Both the position numbers and the translations under genes were made by a program. The notes beneath the pieces are model-generated. The model had not been told where the DNA came from, ran no database searches, and was given only the letters and a program-made list of their open reading frames with translations. 64,000 nucleotides of DNA, from assembly GCA_963708115.1 (NCBI GenBank), contig CAVPRX010000002.1, forward strand, positions 809,103 through 873,102, given 5' to 3'. This DNA comes from VRUE01 sp963708115. GTDB lineage: Bacteria; Actinomycetota; Thermoleophilia; Solirubrobacterales; 70-9. Positions 14,865 to 22,482 of the stretch are shown here, piece by piece (within the stretch, counting starts at the first letter, position 1; each line of letters opens with the position of its first letter).

Positions 14865-16763
14865 TTACGCCGCCGGAGTCGCTTCGGCTACTTCGGCGGC
14901 TACTCGCTTGGCGAAAGCAATGATCGTCATCATCGGATTGACCCCGACTGCGGACGGGAAGAGAGAGGCGTCGGCAACGTGCAGTCGCGAGACGCCATTG
15001 ACGGAACCGTCAGCGGCGCAGACCCCCTCGGCCTGGTCTGCCGCGATTCTCGCCGTTCCCTGCGGGTGAAAGGCCTCGAGGCGCAGCTCTGACGGCTTGA
15101 AGCGAGTTGCCTCGAACTCGGCGACGCCGCCAGGGCGGAGGACCGGCGCGCGGCCGATATTGGGGTAGACCTCGGTCGCGCCGGCGGCGAAGTGGATCTC
15201 GGCGGCGCGGGAGATGCCGAAGATGACCCGCTGGGCATCGTCGTCGCTGAGCGCGTAGCCGGCGCGAATCGAGCCGTCCCGAGCCACTCCGACGCGGCCG
15301 GCGGACTCGTCGGTCAGCTGGACGCCGATCGAGCTGACGTGGCCGAAGTCGAGAATCGCTTCCTGGTGCTCACGCCCGGAGCCCTGTAGCCAGGCACCGC
15401 CGAAGGGGAGTGGCGTGAAGGTCGCCTCGAGCAGGATCCGCTCGGACTCCCACTCGTCGACGTAATAGCTCTGCATCACGCCGTCCCAGCCGCGCACCTC
15501 CTCCTCGTAGCGAGCGCCGACCCAGCAGGCGGGGTGGATATGGAGGTTGCGGCCGACCTGGTCGCCGCCGAGGCCCGAGCGCAGCAGCAGCTCCGGCGTA
15601 CCGAAGGCCCCCCCGGCGACGATCGTCGCCCGACGGGCGCGGACGGTGTATGGGCGCCGGTTGCCGTTGCGCTCGCCGTCCGTCGCGGCCACACAGCGAA
15701 CACCGGCGGCGCGACCGTCCTCGACGATGACCTGACGCGCCTCGACCCCCGTCCGCAGTCGAGCCCCGGCGGCTACCGCACGCGGCATATAGCTGACGTG
15801 CATGCCCCGCTTGGCGTCGATCCGGCAGCCGTAGGGGCAGGAGCTGCACTGGACGCAGTTGCCCGCATTGCGGGATATCGGGCCGCCGCTGGCGCCGATC
15901 GCTGCCGCACCCTCCATTGCCAGCTGGCCGTTGCGGCCCATCCGCTCCGGATCGAGCGGCATCACCCGCAGGAACTCCTCGGCCTCGGCGAAGTCGGGGG
16001 CGAGCCGGTCGGCCCACTCGACCCCGTAGCGGTCTCGCCAGTGCTCGAGCACCGGATCGGGGGCGCGGAAGCAGGTCCCGGAGTTGATCACGGTCGTACC
16101 GCCGACGGTGCGCGCGACCGGGACGGGAATCGGTGGGCGACCCTCGGCGATCGTCAGGCCGCCGTCGCGGTAAAGCGAAGCGATCGCATCGAGCTGGCTC
16201 TCGGGATAGTTCTCGCGGTTGTAGTTGCCTCCCGCCTCGAGCACGATCACGTCAAGACCGGCTTCGGCGAGCGTCGCCGCGGCAACCGCGCCGCCCGCGC
16301 CGGAGCCGACGACGACCACGTCGCATTCCTCGCCTTCGGAAGGCGCCCTGGTATCGCCCAGCGACCCGGTCGGCTCGGGCAGCGAGCCATCGCCGATGCG
16401 GCAGCTCGTCTCCAGGCCCAACCTGTCCTCAACGCGCGGATCGACCGCATAGCCGAGCGTGGTGAAGGTCTTGGCCATCAGGATCAGCTCGTGGTAGAGG
16501 CCGAAGCGGGAGCGCTCCATGCGCTGCAGGAAGTCTTCCCGCGCGCCCAGGTCGAGGCGGCTGAAGCGCCACGGGAAGGGCAGCCACTCGAAAGCACGCA
16601 GGGCGAGGCGGACGCGGGTCAGGACACGTGGCGAGAGCGAAGGAAGGAACTCACCGACCGGCCCGGAGACGTCGATCTCGCGCTCGGCCGCGGGCAGGCC
16701 GTCGAGGGCGGGGGCCATCGCCTCGCAGATCGCGCTCAGGGTGCGTTGCTCGGTGGCCGACAA
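14865..16763 (-). CDS. GMC-family FAD oxidoreductase (long-chain alcohol oxidase-like)
   Basis: 632-residue flavoprotein. An N-terminal helical region (about 1-130) precedes the dinucleotide-binding CDVVVVGSGAGGAVAAATLA near 148. GMC signatures follow (RTVGGTTVINSGTCFRAPDP; VAGGAFGTPELLLRSGLG), and the C-terminal domain ends HPQGTARI ... VADASLFPSAVGVNPMMTII. A cysteine cluster NCVQCSSCPYGCRIDAKRG sits mid-protein, as in many alcohol-oxidase-type GMC members. The substrate is unknown; long-chain alcohol or sterol oxidation is plausible. The best start is TTG 16763, in frame directly after the upstream gene's stop; the next Met is 15 residues in. It lies 15 bases downstream of a membrane protein gene and is probably co-transcribed with it. 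Confidence 0.88.
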   Translation of the reverse strand: MSATEQRTLSAICEAMAPALDGLPAAEREIDVSGPVGEFLPSLSPRVLTRVRLALRAFEWLPFPWRFSRLDLGAREDFLQRMERSRFGLYHELILMAKTFTTLGYAVDPRVEDRLGLETSCRIGDGSLPEPTGSLGDTRAPSEGEECDVVVVGSGAGGAVAAATLAEAGLDVIVLEAGGNYNRENYPESQLDAIASLYRDGGLTIAEGRPPIPVPVARTVGGTTVINSGTCFRAPDPVLEHWRDRYGVEWADRLAPDFAEAEEFLRVMPLDPERMGRNGQLAMEGAAAIGASGGPISRNAGNCVQCSSCPYGCRIDAKRGMHVSYMPRAVAAGARLRTGVEARQVIVEDGRAAGVRCVAATDGERNGNRRPYTVRARRATIVAGGAFGTPELLLRSGLGGDQVGRNLHIHPACWVGARYEEEVRGWDGVMQSYYVDEWESERILLEATFTPLPFGGAWLQGSGREHQEAILDFGHVSSIGVQLTDESAGRVGVARDGSIRAGYALSDDDAQRVIFGISRAAEIHFAAGATEVYPNIGRAPVLRPGGVAEFEATRFKPSELRLEAFHPQGTARIAADQAEGVCAADGSVNGVSRLHVADASLFPSAVGVNPMMTIIAFAKRVAAEVAEATPAA

Positions 16764-16778
16764 CCCCGGCGGACGCTG

Positions 16779-17222
16779 TCAGCCAGGTGCGGCGAGGCGG
16801 TCGACGCGACCGGCAAGCGACCAGAGCCAGAGCGCCAGCACCGCGAGGAAGCCGTCGACCAGGAAGTTGAGCAGATAGATGAAGACGTGCTGGTCGAAGA
16901 GGAAGAAGCCGAGCGAGCCGAGCGAGGAAGCGGTCTTGCCCGCCGCCAAGACCAGCAGGATCGGTCGGTAGCGGACGACGTCCGCCTGGGCGACCAGGCA
17001 GATGCCGGTGATCACGACCATGTAGGCGAAGGCGAGTGCCAGCCAGAGCTGCTCCTCGCCATGCGGTGCCCGCGTGTCGTTGCCGAACCATTCGCCGACG
17101 TCGGAGATGACGTCGAGCACGCCGCTGGGGACGGCGATGAAGAGGATGCCGACCACGGCGAAGCTGACCGCCAGCAGCCGCAGGCTGAGCACTACGAAGG
17201 CCTCTGCTTTCGCTCCCCGCAT
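16779..17222 (-). CDS. Four-helix membrane protein of unknown function
   Basis: From ATG 17222 this gives 147 residues with about four transmembrane segments (VVLSLRLLAVSFAVVGILFI; LWLALAFAYMVVITGICLVA; PILLVLAAGKTASSLGSLGF; IYLLNFLVDGFLAVLALWLW). The frame extends 43 codons further upstream, but that stretch is Gly/Arg-rich and crosses the inverted repeat at 17278-17329, so 17222 is preferred. TATTGT lies eight bases before this ATG. It is co-directional with, and just upstream of, the GMC oxidoreductase, so the two may work together at the membrane (inference). No family is recognised. Confidence 0.7.
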   Translation of the reverse strand: MRGAKAEAFVVLSLRLLAVSFAVVGILFIAVPSGVLDVISDVGEWFGNDTRAPHGEEQLWLALAFAYMVVITGICLVAQADVVRYRPILLVLAAGKTASSLGSLGFFLFDQHVFIYLLNFLVDGFLAVLALWLWSLAGRVDRLAAPG

Positions 17223-17230
17223 GCCGCCGC

Positions 17231-17236
17231 ACAATA
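17231..17236 (-). promoter_or_regulatory. -10 hexamer TATTGT before the 17222 membrane protein
   Basis: Minus-strand TATTGT ends eight bases before ATG 17222. Confidence 0.35.
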
Positions 17237-17277
17237 CTGGCTGACTGGCCAAGGTCGTCGGCGCGCGGGTCCTGTCA

Positions 17278-17329
17278 CGGGTGCAGGGGGTGTTAGCGGC
17301 CTCACCCGGCCGAACACCCCCTACACCCG
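17278..17329. promoter_or_regulatory. Inverted repeat upstream of gatC
   Basis: Arms 17278-17294 and 17313-17329 pair at 16 of 17 positions. The loop holds a further CGGCC/GGCCG pair. It lies between divergent genes, 26 bases upstream of the gatC -10, so it is not a terminator for either. An operator or DNA structure is the more natural reading. Confidence 0.55.
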
Positions 17330-17354
17330 CGCCACCCGCGCGAGAGGCCACGCC

Positions 17355-17360
17355 TAGAAT
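17355..17360 (+). promoter_or_regulatory. -10 hexamer TAGAAT before gatC
   Basis: TAGAAT, close to the sigma-70 consensus, ends seven bases before ATG 17368 and supports a leaderless gatCAB mRNA. Confidence 0.55.
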
Positions 17361-17367
17361 CCGGCCG

Positions 17368-17658
17368 ATGATCGAGCGGGAGCAGGTACTTCACGTAGCC
17401 ATACTGGCCCGGCTGCGGCTTTCCGAGGCCGAGGTGGAGCGGATGGCCGGCGAGCTTTCCGGGATCCTCGATCACGTCGGGCGGATCGGCGAGCTGGACT
17501 TGGACGACGTGGTTCCCACCTCGCATGTGGTCGACCTCGAGAACGTTCTTCGCCCGGACGAGCCGCGGCCAAGCTGGCCCCGTGACGCTGTCTTGGAGCA
17601 GGCGCCCGATCCGGCCGATGGCGCTTTCAGGGTCCCCTCGCCCCGGGCCGAGTCCTGA
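17368..17658 (+). CDS. gatC: Asp-tRNA(Asn)/Glu-tRNA(Gln) amidotransferase subunit C
   Basis: Small 96-residue subunit that stabilises GatA and bridges it to GatB. VLHVAILARLRLSEAEVERM and ILDHVGRIGELDLDDVVPTSH are diagnostic, with the C-terminal LRPDEPRPSWPRDAVL belt. ATG 17368 is fixed by family alignment and by TAGAAT seven bases upstream; a longer open frame upstream runs through the inverted repeat and is rejected. The TGA overlaps the gatA ATG by one base. It is the first gene of gatC-gatA-gatB. Confidence 0.95.
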   Translation: MIEREQVLHVAILARLRLSEAEVERMAGELSGILDHVGRIGELDLDDVVPTSHVVDLENVLRPDEPRPSWPRDAVLEQAPDPADGAFRVPSPRAES

Positions 17659-19097
17659 TGACCGAGCTGCTGACGATGAGCGTCGCCGAGGCCGCGACGC
17701 GGATCCAGGCCGTGGAGCTCTCACGCGAGGAGTACTTCGATGCGTGGCGCGACGCCGCGGCGGGCGATGAGCTCAATGCGTATCTCTGGCGCGCGGAGGA
17801 TCGAGTGGTCGAAAGTGACGGCCCGCTGGAGGGGATCCCGGTCGCGGTCAAGGATCTCTTCTGCACCGAGGCCGTGCAGACCACCGCCGGCTCTCGCATT
17901 CTCGAGGGTCATCGACCGCTCTACACGGCTACGGCGGTCCGCAGGCTGACCGAAGCCGGTGCGGAGGTACTCGGCAAGACCAACATGGATGAGTTCGCGA
18001 TGGGGTCCTCGAACGAGAACTCCGCTTACGGGCCGGTGCTCAATCCATGGGACAGGACCCGCGTCCCCGGCGGCTCCTCCGGGGGGTCGGCGGCAGTGGT
18101 CGCGGCAGGCCTCGCACCTTGCGCGATCGGCACCGACACCGGCGGCTCGATCCGCCAGCCCGCGGCGCTCTGCGGCATCGTCGGCCTGAAGCCGACCTAC
18201 GGCGCGATCTCCCGCTACGGGATGATCGCCTTCGCTTCCTCGCTGGACCAGTGCGGACCGTTGACTCGCGACGTCACCGACGCTGCGCTGCTGCTCGCCG
18301 CAATGCAGGGCAAGGATCGCTGCGACTCGACCTCGGTCGGAATCGAGGGCGGAATCAAGGAGCCCAGCCGCGAGGATCTGAGCGGGCTTCGTTTCGCGGT
18401 TCCCGCCGAGTTGACGCAGGACGCGATCGAACCAGGGGTGCGGGCCGTCTTCGAGGCGACGCTGAAGCGGATCGAGGAGCTGGGCGGTGAGGTCGCCGAG
18501 GTGGCGCTGCCGCACGCCGAGCACGGCATCTCCGCCTACTACGTGATTGCTCCCGCGGAGGCCTCCTCCAACCTGGCTCGCTACGACGGCGTCCGCTACG
18601 GGATGCGGGCCGAGGCGGACGGTGACGTGGTCGAGATGTACGAATCGACTCGCGCCGCCGGCTTCGGCGACGAGGTCAAGCGGCGGATCATGCTGGGCAC
18701 CTACGCGCTCTCCTCCGGCTACTACGACGCCTATTACGGACGGGCGCAGAAAGTCCGCACGAAGATCGCCGAGGATTTCGCCGCTGCTTTCAGCAGCTTC
18801 GACTTCGTGGTCACGCCGACCTCGCCCTCGGTCGCCTTCGGCCTCGGCGAGAAGACCGACGATCCGCTGGCGATGTATATGAACGACTTCTTCACCGTGC
18901 CGATGAGCCTGGCCGGCATTCCCGCGATCTCCATCCCGGCCGGTCTCGCCGAGCCCGATGGCGGCGGACCGCAGCTGCCCGTGGGCTTCCAGATCGCCGC
19001 GCCGGCATTCGGCGAGCAGCCGCTGCTCGAGGCCGCCTACGCGCTCGAGCGGGCGATCGGCTTCGACGCCAAGCCTGGGGTGCGAGTCGATGGCTGA
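17658..19097 (+). CDS. gatA: Asp-tRNA(Asn)/Glu-tRNA(Gln) amidotransferase subunit A
   Basis: Glutaminase subunit that releases ammonia for transamidation of misacylated tRNA. It has 479 residues with the amidase-signature Ser-cisSer-Lys triad: Lys in IPVAVKDLFCTE (near 62), the Gly/Ser-rich PGGSSGGSAAVVAAG, and the nucleophile Ser in IGTDTGGSIRQPAAL. GIVGLKPTYGAISRYGM follows. This is the normal length. The ATG overlaps the gatC stop by one base, and the 3' end overlaps gatB by eight bases, so the three subunits are translationally coupled. Confidence 0.97.
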   Translation: MTELLTMSVAEAATRIQAVELSREEYFDAWRDAAAGDELNAYLWRAEDRVVESDGPLEGIPVAVKDLFCTEAVQTTAGSRILEGHRPLYTATAVRRLTEAGAEVLGKTNMDEFAMGSSNENSAYGPVLNPWDRTRVPGGSSGGSAAVVAAGLAPCAIGTDTGGSIRQPAALCGIVGLKPTYGAISRYGMIAFASSLDQCGPLTRDVTDAALLLAAMQGKDRCDSTSVGIEGGIKEPSREDLSGLRFAVPAELTQDAIEPGVRAVFEATLKRIEELGGEVAEVALPHAEHGISAYYVIAPAEASSNLARYDGVRYGMRAEADGDVVEMYESTRAAGFGDEVKRRIMLGTYALSSGYYDAYYGRAQKVRTKIAEDFAAAFSSFDFVVTPTSPSVAFGLGEKTDDPLAMYMNDFFTVPMSLAGIPAISIPAGLAEPDGGGPQLPVGFQIAAPAFGEQPLLEAAYALERAIGFDAKPGVRVDG

Positions 19098-20526
19098 GCT
19101 GGAGGCGGTGATCGGGCTCGAGATCCACGTCCAGCTCTCGACCCAGACGAAGATGTTCTGCGGCTGCGCGCTCTCCTTCGGCGACGAGCCGAACGTCCAC
19201 ACCTGCCCGGTCTGCCTCGCCCATCCCGGAGTCCTGCCGGTGCCCAACGAGGAGGCGATCCGCTACGCGCTGAGGATCGCCGCCGCGCTGGAGTGCGACG
19301 TGGCCCCGCGCTCGATCTTCCACCGCAAGAACTACTTCTATCCCGACAACCCGAAGGCCTACCAGATCAGCCAGTACGACGAACCCCTTGCCGTGGACGG
19401 GACGCTGGGCGGGATCCGCATCCACCGCGCTCACCTGGAGGAGGACGCGGCGAAGACGATCCACCTCGGCGAGTCGGGCCGCATCCACGGCTCCGGCGGC
19501 TCGCTGGTCGACTTCAACCGCGGCGGCACGCCCCTGGTCGAGATCGTCACCGAGCCCGACCTGCGCAGTGCCGCGGAGGCAGGCTCCTGGGCGCGCCTGC
19601 TGCGCACCACGGTCAGCCAGCTCGACGTCTCCAACGTCAACATGGAGGAGGGCAGCCTGCGGATCGACGCCAACGTCTCGGTCCGACCGGCGGGCAGCGA
19701 GGCGCTGGGGACGAAGACCGAGCTGAAGAACATGAACAGCTTCCGTTTCCTCGAACGCGGAATCGAGGCCGAGCTGGCGCGGCAGCGCGAGCTGGTCGAG
19801 GCGGGGGGGAGGGTGGTTCAGGAGACGCTCCACTTCCATCCCGAGGACGGCTCGCTGACGGCGCTGCGCTCGAAGGAGGAGGCGCACGACTACCGCTACT
19901 TCCCCGAGCCCGACCTGGTGCCGCTGGCGCCGACCGAGGCGATGCTGCAGGAGGCCCGTGACTCGCTGCCGGAGCTGCCCGAGGCGCGCACGCGGCGCTA
20001 CGAAAGCGAGTTGAAGCTCTCCGCCGAGAACGCCGCCCAGCTTGCGGCGGACCCAGACGAGGCGGCCTACTTCGAAGCGGTCCGCGACAAGGCGCCCGCG
20101 GTGGAGGCGCAGACGATCGCGAACTGGGTGACCGGCGAGCTGGCCGCGGCACTGCGTCAGGCCGACGGCGGTGGCGCCGCCGACTCAAAGGTCACGCCGG
20201 AGTCGCTGGCGACTCTCGTCGCGATGGTCGGTGAGAAGAAGATCTCCCACGGCAGCGGCAAGCAGGTGCTGGCGACGCTGGTCGAGGAGGGTGGCGAGCC
20301 GGCCGCGATCGTCGAGCGCGACGGCCTCGCCCAGATCTCCGACAGCGGCGAGCTGGAGTCGATAGTCGCGGCCGCAGTAGAGGCAAATCCCGAGGCAGCC
20401 GAGCAGATCCGCTCCGGCAACCAGAAGGCGATCGGCGCCATCGTCGGCGCCGTGATGAAGGAGACCAAAGGCCGCGCCGACGGCGGCGAGGTCAACCGTT
20501 TGATCAAGGAGAAGCTGGGGATTTAG
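19090..20526 (+). CDS. gatB: Asp-tRNA(Asn)/Glu-tRNA(Gln) amidotransferase subunit B
   Basis: Kinase/tRNA-binding subunit of GatCAB. From ATG 19090 it has 478 residues: AVIGLEIHVQLSTQTKMFCG, CPVCLAHPGVLPVPNEEA, IFHRKNYFYPDNPKAYQISQ, GSLVDFNRGGTPLVEIVTEP and LRIDANVSVRPAGSE. A C-terminal YqeY-like tail domain ends in VNRLIKEKLGI. Zinc-ligand cysteines are present in CGC and CPVC. It overlaps the gatA end by eight bases. It is followed by about 320 bases without a gene that hold a terminator-like hairpin and regulatory sites. Confidence 0.97.
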   Translation: MAELEAVIGLEIHVQLSTQTKMFCGCALSFGDEPNVHTCPVCLAHPGVLPVPNEEAIRYALRIAAALECDVAPRSIFHRKNYFYPDNPKAYQISQYDEPLAVDGTLGGIRIHRAHLEEDAAKTIHLGESGRIHGSGGSLVDFNRGGTPLVEIVTEPDLRSAAEAGSWARLLRTTVSQLDVSNVNMEEGSLRIDANVSVRPAGSEALGTKTELKNMNSFRFLERGIEAELARQRELVEAGGRVVQETLHFHPEDGSLTALRSKEEAHDYRYFPEPDLVPLAPTEAMLQEARDSLPELPEARTRRYESELKLSAENAAQLAADPDEAAYFEAVRDKAPAVEAQTIANWVTGELAAALRQADGGGAADSKVTPESLATLVAMVGEKKISHGSGKQVLATLVEEGGEPAAIVERDGLAQISDSGELESIVAAAVEANPEAAEQIRSGNQKAIGAIVGAVMKETKGRADGGEVNRLIKEKLGI

Positions 20527-20535
20527 CACCGCGCA

Positions 20536-20579
20536 AAACCAGTCAAGGGGGTGAATCCATCCCCCCGGTGACTTGGTTT
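20536..20579 (+). terminator. Terminator-like hairpin after gatCAB
   Basis: Stem AAACCA-GTCA..GGGGG / CCCCC..TGAC-T-TGGTTT with one bulge and a small internal loop, starting ten bases after the gatB stop. It ends in TTT but has no long U run, so termination strength is uncertain. Confidence 0.5.
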
Positions 20580-20683
20580 GTCGTGGCTAATACAACAGCG
20601 GTGGTCCTACTGGCCAACGCGGGCGTCATGAGGGCGCTGATAGCGCTCGCATCGAAGCTCGCGGATCGCTAGGCAGATACACC

Positions 20684-20723
20684 GCAAAAAGAAACGGCCC
20701 CGGGGATTGCTCCCGGGGCCGTT
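20684..20723 (-). terminator. Intrinsic terminator on the minus strand
   Basis: Twelve-base GC-rich arms 20693-20704 and 20712-20723 with a seven-base loop. Reading leftward on the minus strand, the stem is followed by TTTCTTTTT, the form of a Rho-independent terminator. There is no annotated minus-strand gene upstream of it, so it may end a small RNA that starts near the palindrome. Confidence 0.5.
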
Positions 20724-20808
20724 CAGTGTGGATAACACAAGTGAATGAAACTTTAGCGCTACAGGATGCAAAGCGTCGCGACGAAGGCGATACTCGTGCG
20801 ATCTGAAA

Positions 20809-20831
20809 CTTTGTAACACGTTGTTACAAAG
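20809..20831. promoter_or_regulatory. Perfect 23-base palindrome, likely operator for the NADH dehydrogenase
   Basis: CTTTGTAACA-CGT-TGTTACAAAG: ten-base arms around three bases, ending 15 bases before ATG 20847. It overlaps the likely -35 (TTGTAA, 20811-20816) of the promoter whose -10 is TACGGT. Binding of a dimeric repressor there would block transcription. The regulator is not known. Confidence 0.65.
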
Positions 20832-20834
20832 TGC

Positions 20835-20840
20835 TACGGT
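20835..20840 (+). promoter_or_regulatory. -10 hexamer TACGGT before the NADH dehydrogenase
   Basis: TACGGT ends six bases before ATG 20847 and lies 18 bases after TTGTAA (20811-20816) inside the palindrome. Confidence 0.5.
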
Positions 20841-20846
20841 GAACCC

Positions 20847-22121
20847 ATGGCCTGGAACGTCGTCATCGCCGGGGGTGGATTCGGTGGGGCAATGGCGGCT
20901 CGGGAGCTGGAGCGGATCATGCCGCGGCAGTCGGCGCGGCTGACCCTGGTCAACGACGTCAATTTCATGCTCTACACGCCGTTTCTGCCCGAGGCGGCGG
21001 CGGGGACGTTGGAGCCGCGCCATGTGGTGACGCCGCTGCGCGAGATCCTCGATCGGACCTACCTGCGGCTCGGCACGATCTCGGGTCACGATCCCGAGGC
21101 GCGCACGGTCGAGCTGCGCACTCGCGACGGCGAAATCGACCAGCTTCCCTACGACCAGCTCCTGCTCGCCCTCGGCTCGGTCTCGCGGGTCCTGCCCGTG
21201 CCGGGCCTCGCCGAGCACGCGGTCGGCTTCAAGAGCCTCGCCGACGCGATCTGGCTGCGCAATCACGTGGTCGAGACGCTGGAGGCGGCCAATGCGAGCG
21301 AGGACCCCGCCCGTCGCGACGAACTGCTCACCTACGTCTTCGTAGGCGGTGGCTACGCCGGCCTCGAGGCGCTCGCCGAGCTTCAGGACTTCGCTGCCGA
21401 CGCGATGGAGAGCTACCCGCGCGCCCGGCTGCATGGCATGCGCTGGGTGCTGGTCGAGGCGACCGGGCGGGTTCTGCCCGAGATCGACATCGGCCTCGCG
21501 GAGTATGCGCTGCGCGAGCTGCGCGGGCGCGGCATCGACATCCGCCTCGAGACCACGCTGGAGGAGGTCAACGCCGACAGCGCGCGTCTCTCCAGCGGCG
21601 AGACCCTGCCGACCCGCACCGTGGTCTGGACCGCGGGGGTCTCGCCACACCCGAGCCTTCGCCAGTTGAACCTGCCGCTCGACGAGCGCGGTCGGGTCCC
21701 GGTCGACGACCACCTGCGCGTGCGCGGGTCGGATTCTGTCTGGGCGGTCGGCGATTGCGCTGCGGCGCCCGACCCCGGTGGCGGCTTCTACCCGCCGACC
21801 GCCCAGCACGCAGTCCGGCAGGGCCCGGTCGCAGCCCGCAACATCGCCGCCGAGCTGGGCGTCGGAACCGCGCGTCCCTTCGAGTACCGCGGCAACGCCT
21901 CCTTCGTCAACCTCGGCCGCTACAAGGCGGTGGGCAGGGTCGGCGGGCGCAAGTTCCGCGGCTTCCCGGCCTGGTGGATGGCGAGGACCTACCACATGAG
22001 CCAGATTCCGGGTGTCGCCCGCAAGGTTCGCGCGGTGATCGACTGGACGGCCAGCCTGCCCTTCCGCCGCGATCTCGCCGAGGTCGGATCGATCGGACAC
22101 CCCGAGCGACTGGGCGACTGA
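20847..22121 (+). CDS. ndh: Type II NADH:quinone oxidoreductase (NDH-2-like FAD enzyme)
   Basis: Non-proton-pumping NADH dehydrogenase, a peripheral membrane flavoprotein feeding the menaquinone pool. It has 424 residues. The FAD site is NVVIAGGGFGGAMAARELER, the NADH site YVFVGGGYAGLEALAELQDF, and the second FAD contact DSVWAVGDCAAAPDPGGGFY followed by PTAQHAVRQGPVAARNIAAE. The C-terminal amphipathic stretch (PAWWMARTYHMSQIPGVARK) fits membrane attachment. It starts at ATG 20847 next to TACGGT and a perfect palindrome, so it is probably repressor-controlled and leaderless. A sulfide:quinone reductase or other NDH-2 relative cannot be fully excluded, but no extra catalytic Cys pair is seen. 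Confidence 0.88.
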   Translation: MAWNVVIAGGGFGGAMAARELERIMPRQSARLTLVNDVNFMLYTPFLPEAAAGTLEPRHVVTPLREILDRTYLRLGTISGHDPEARTVELRTRDGEIDQLPYDQLLLALGSVSRVLPVPGLAEHAVGFKSLADAIWLRNHVVETLEAANASEDPARRDELLTYVFVGGGYAGLEALAELQDFAADAMESYPRARLHGMRWVLVEATGRVLPEIDIGLAEYALRELRGRGIDIRLETTLEEVNADSARLSSGETLPTRTVVWTAGVSPHPSLRQLNLPLDERGRVPVDDHLRVRGSDSVWAVGDCAAAPDPGGGFYPPTAQHAVRQGPVAARNIAAELGVGTARPFEYRGNASFVNLGRYKAVGRVGGRKFRGFPAWWMARTYHMSQIPGVARKVRAVIDWTASLPFRRDLAEVGSIGHPERLGD

Positions 22122-22134
22122 TCCGCCGGGGCGG

Positions 22135-22140
22135 GACAAT
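22135..22140 (+). promoter_or_regulatory. -10-like GACAAT before the zinc-ribbon protein
   Basis: GACAAT ends six bases before GTG 22147. An identical GACAAT at 22461-22466 precedes the next gene. Confidence 0.35.
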
Positions 22141-22146
22141 GGAGCC

Positions 22147-22431
22147 GTGGGCTTCGAGTACCCCCTCATCGCCTTCTCCTTCGGACTAGCCACGGCGATC
22201 ATCGGCCGCGCCAAGGGCAGCTCGTTCTGGCTCTGGCTGCTGATCGGCACCATGCTGCCGATGCTCGGCCTGATCGCGGTCGTCCTCTATCGCAGGGAGA
22301 AAGACGAACCCGAACGACAGTGCCCCAACTGTCACAAGGCGGTCAAGCTCTACGTCCAGGTCTGTCCCCGTTGCGGTACCGATCTGTATCTGCCGGATCC
22401 TGCCGCCGTCAGGCATCCCGGGGTGGAATAG
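22147..22431 (+). CDS. Small membrane protein with C-terminal zinc ribbon
   Basis: 94 residues. Two hydrophobic helices (about 5-20 and 26-48) are followed by a cytosolic rubredoxin/zinc-ribbon-like knuckle with C59xxC62 and C73xxC76 (CPNCHKAVKLYVQVCPRCG). The function is unknown; such proteins are common in Actinomycetota. The start is GTG 22147, six bases after GACAAT. It lies 25 bases after the NADH dehydrogenase and may be independently transcribed. Confidence 0.75.
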   Translation: MGFEYPLIAFSFGLATAIIGRAKGSSFWLWLLIGTMLPMLGLIAVVLYRREKDEPERQCPNCHKAVKLYVQVCPRCGTDLYLPDPAAVRHPGVE

Positions 22432-22482
22432 AGGAAAGGCGCGCCGGGTAAAGGTCCGGCGACAATCTGACGAGGAGATCAT

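Larger units (their letters stand above)
20527..20846. other. Gene-free interval between gatB and the NADH dehydrogenase
   Basis: This 320-base interval contains, in order: a terminator-like hairpin after gatB, a hairpin followed by a U-rich run on the minus strand, two copies of TGAAACTTT (20746-20754, 20804-20812), and a perfect 23-base palindrome next to the dehydrogenase start. A 14-codon ORF (20627-20671, MRALIALASKLADR) is present but has no convincing start signals. No tRNA or known riboswitch was seen. Confidence 0.6.

Noticed and set aside
20627..20671. Fourteen-codon leader peptide MRALIALASKLADR after gatB
   Set aside because: No start signal, no biased codon run and no downstream biosynthetic gene on that strand. 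The hairpin that follows terminates the other strand.
20809..20831. Rex (NADH-sensing) operator
   Set aside because: Rex sites are 18-base TTGTGAA-N4-TTCACAA types. This palindrome has odd length and TTGTAACA half-sites.
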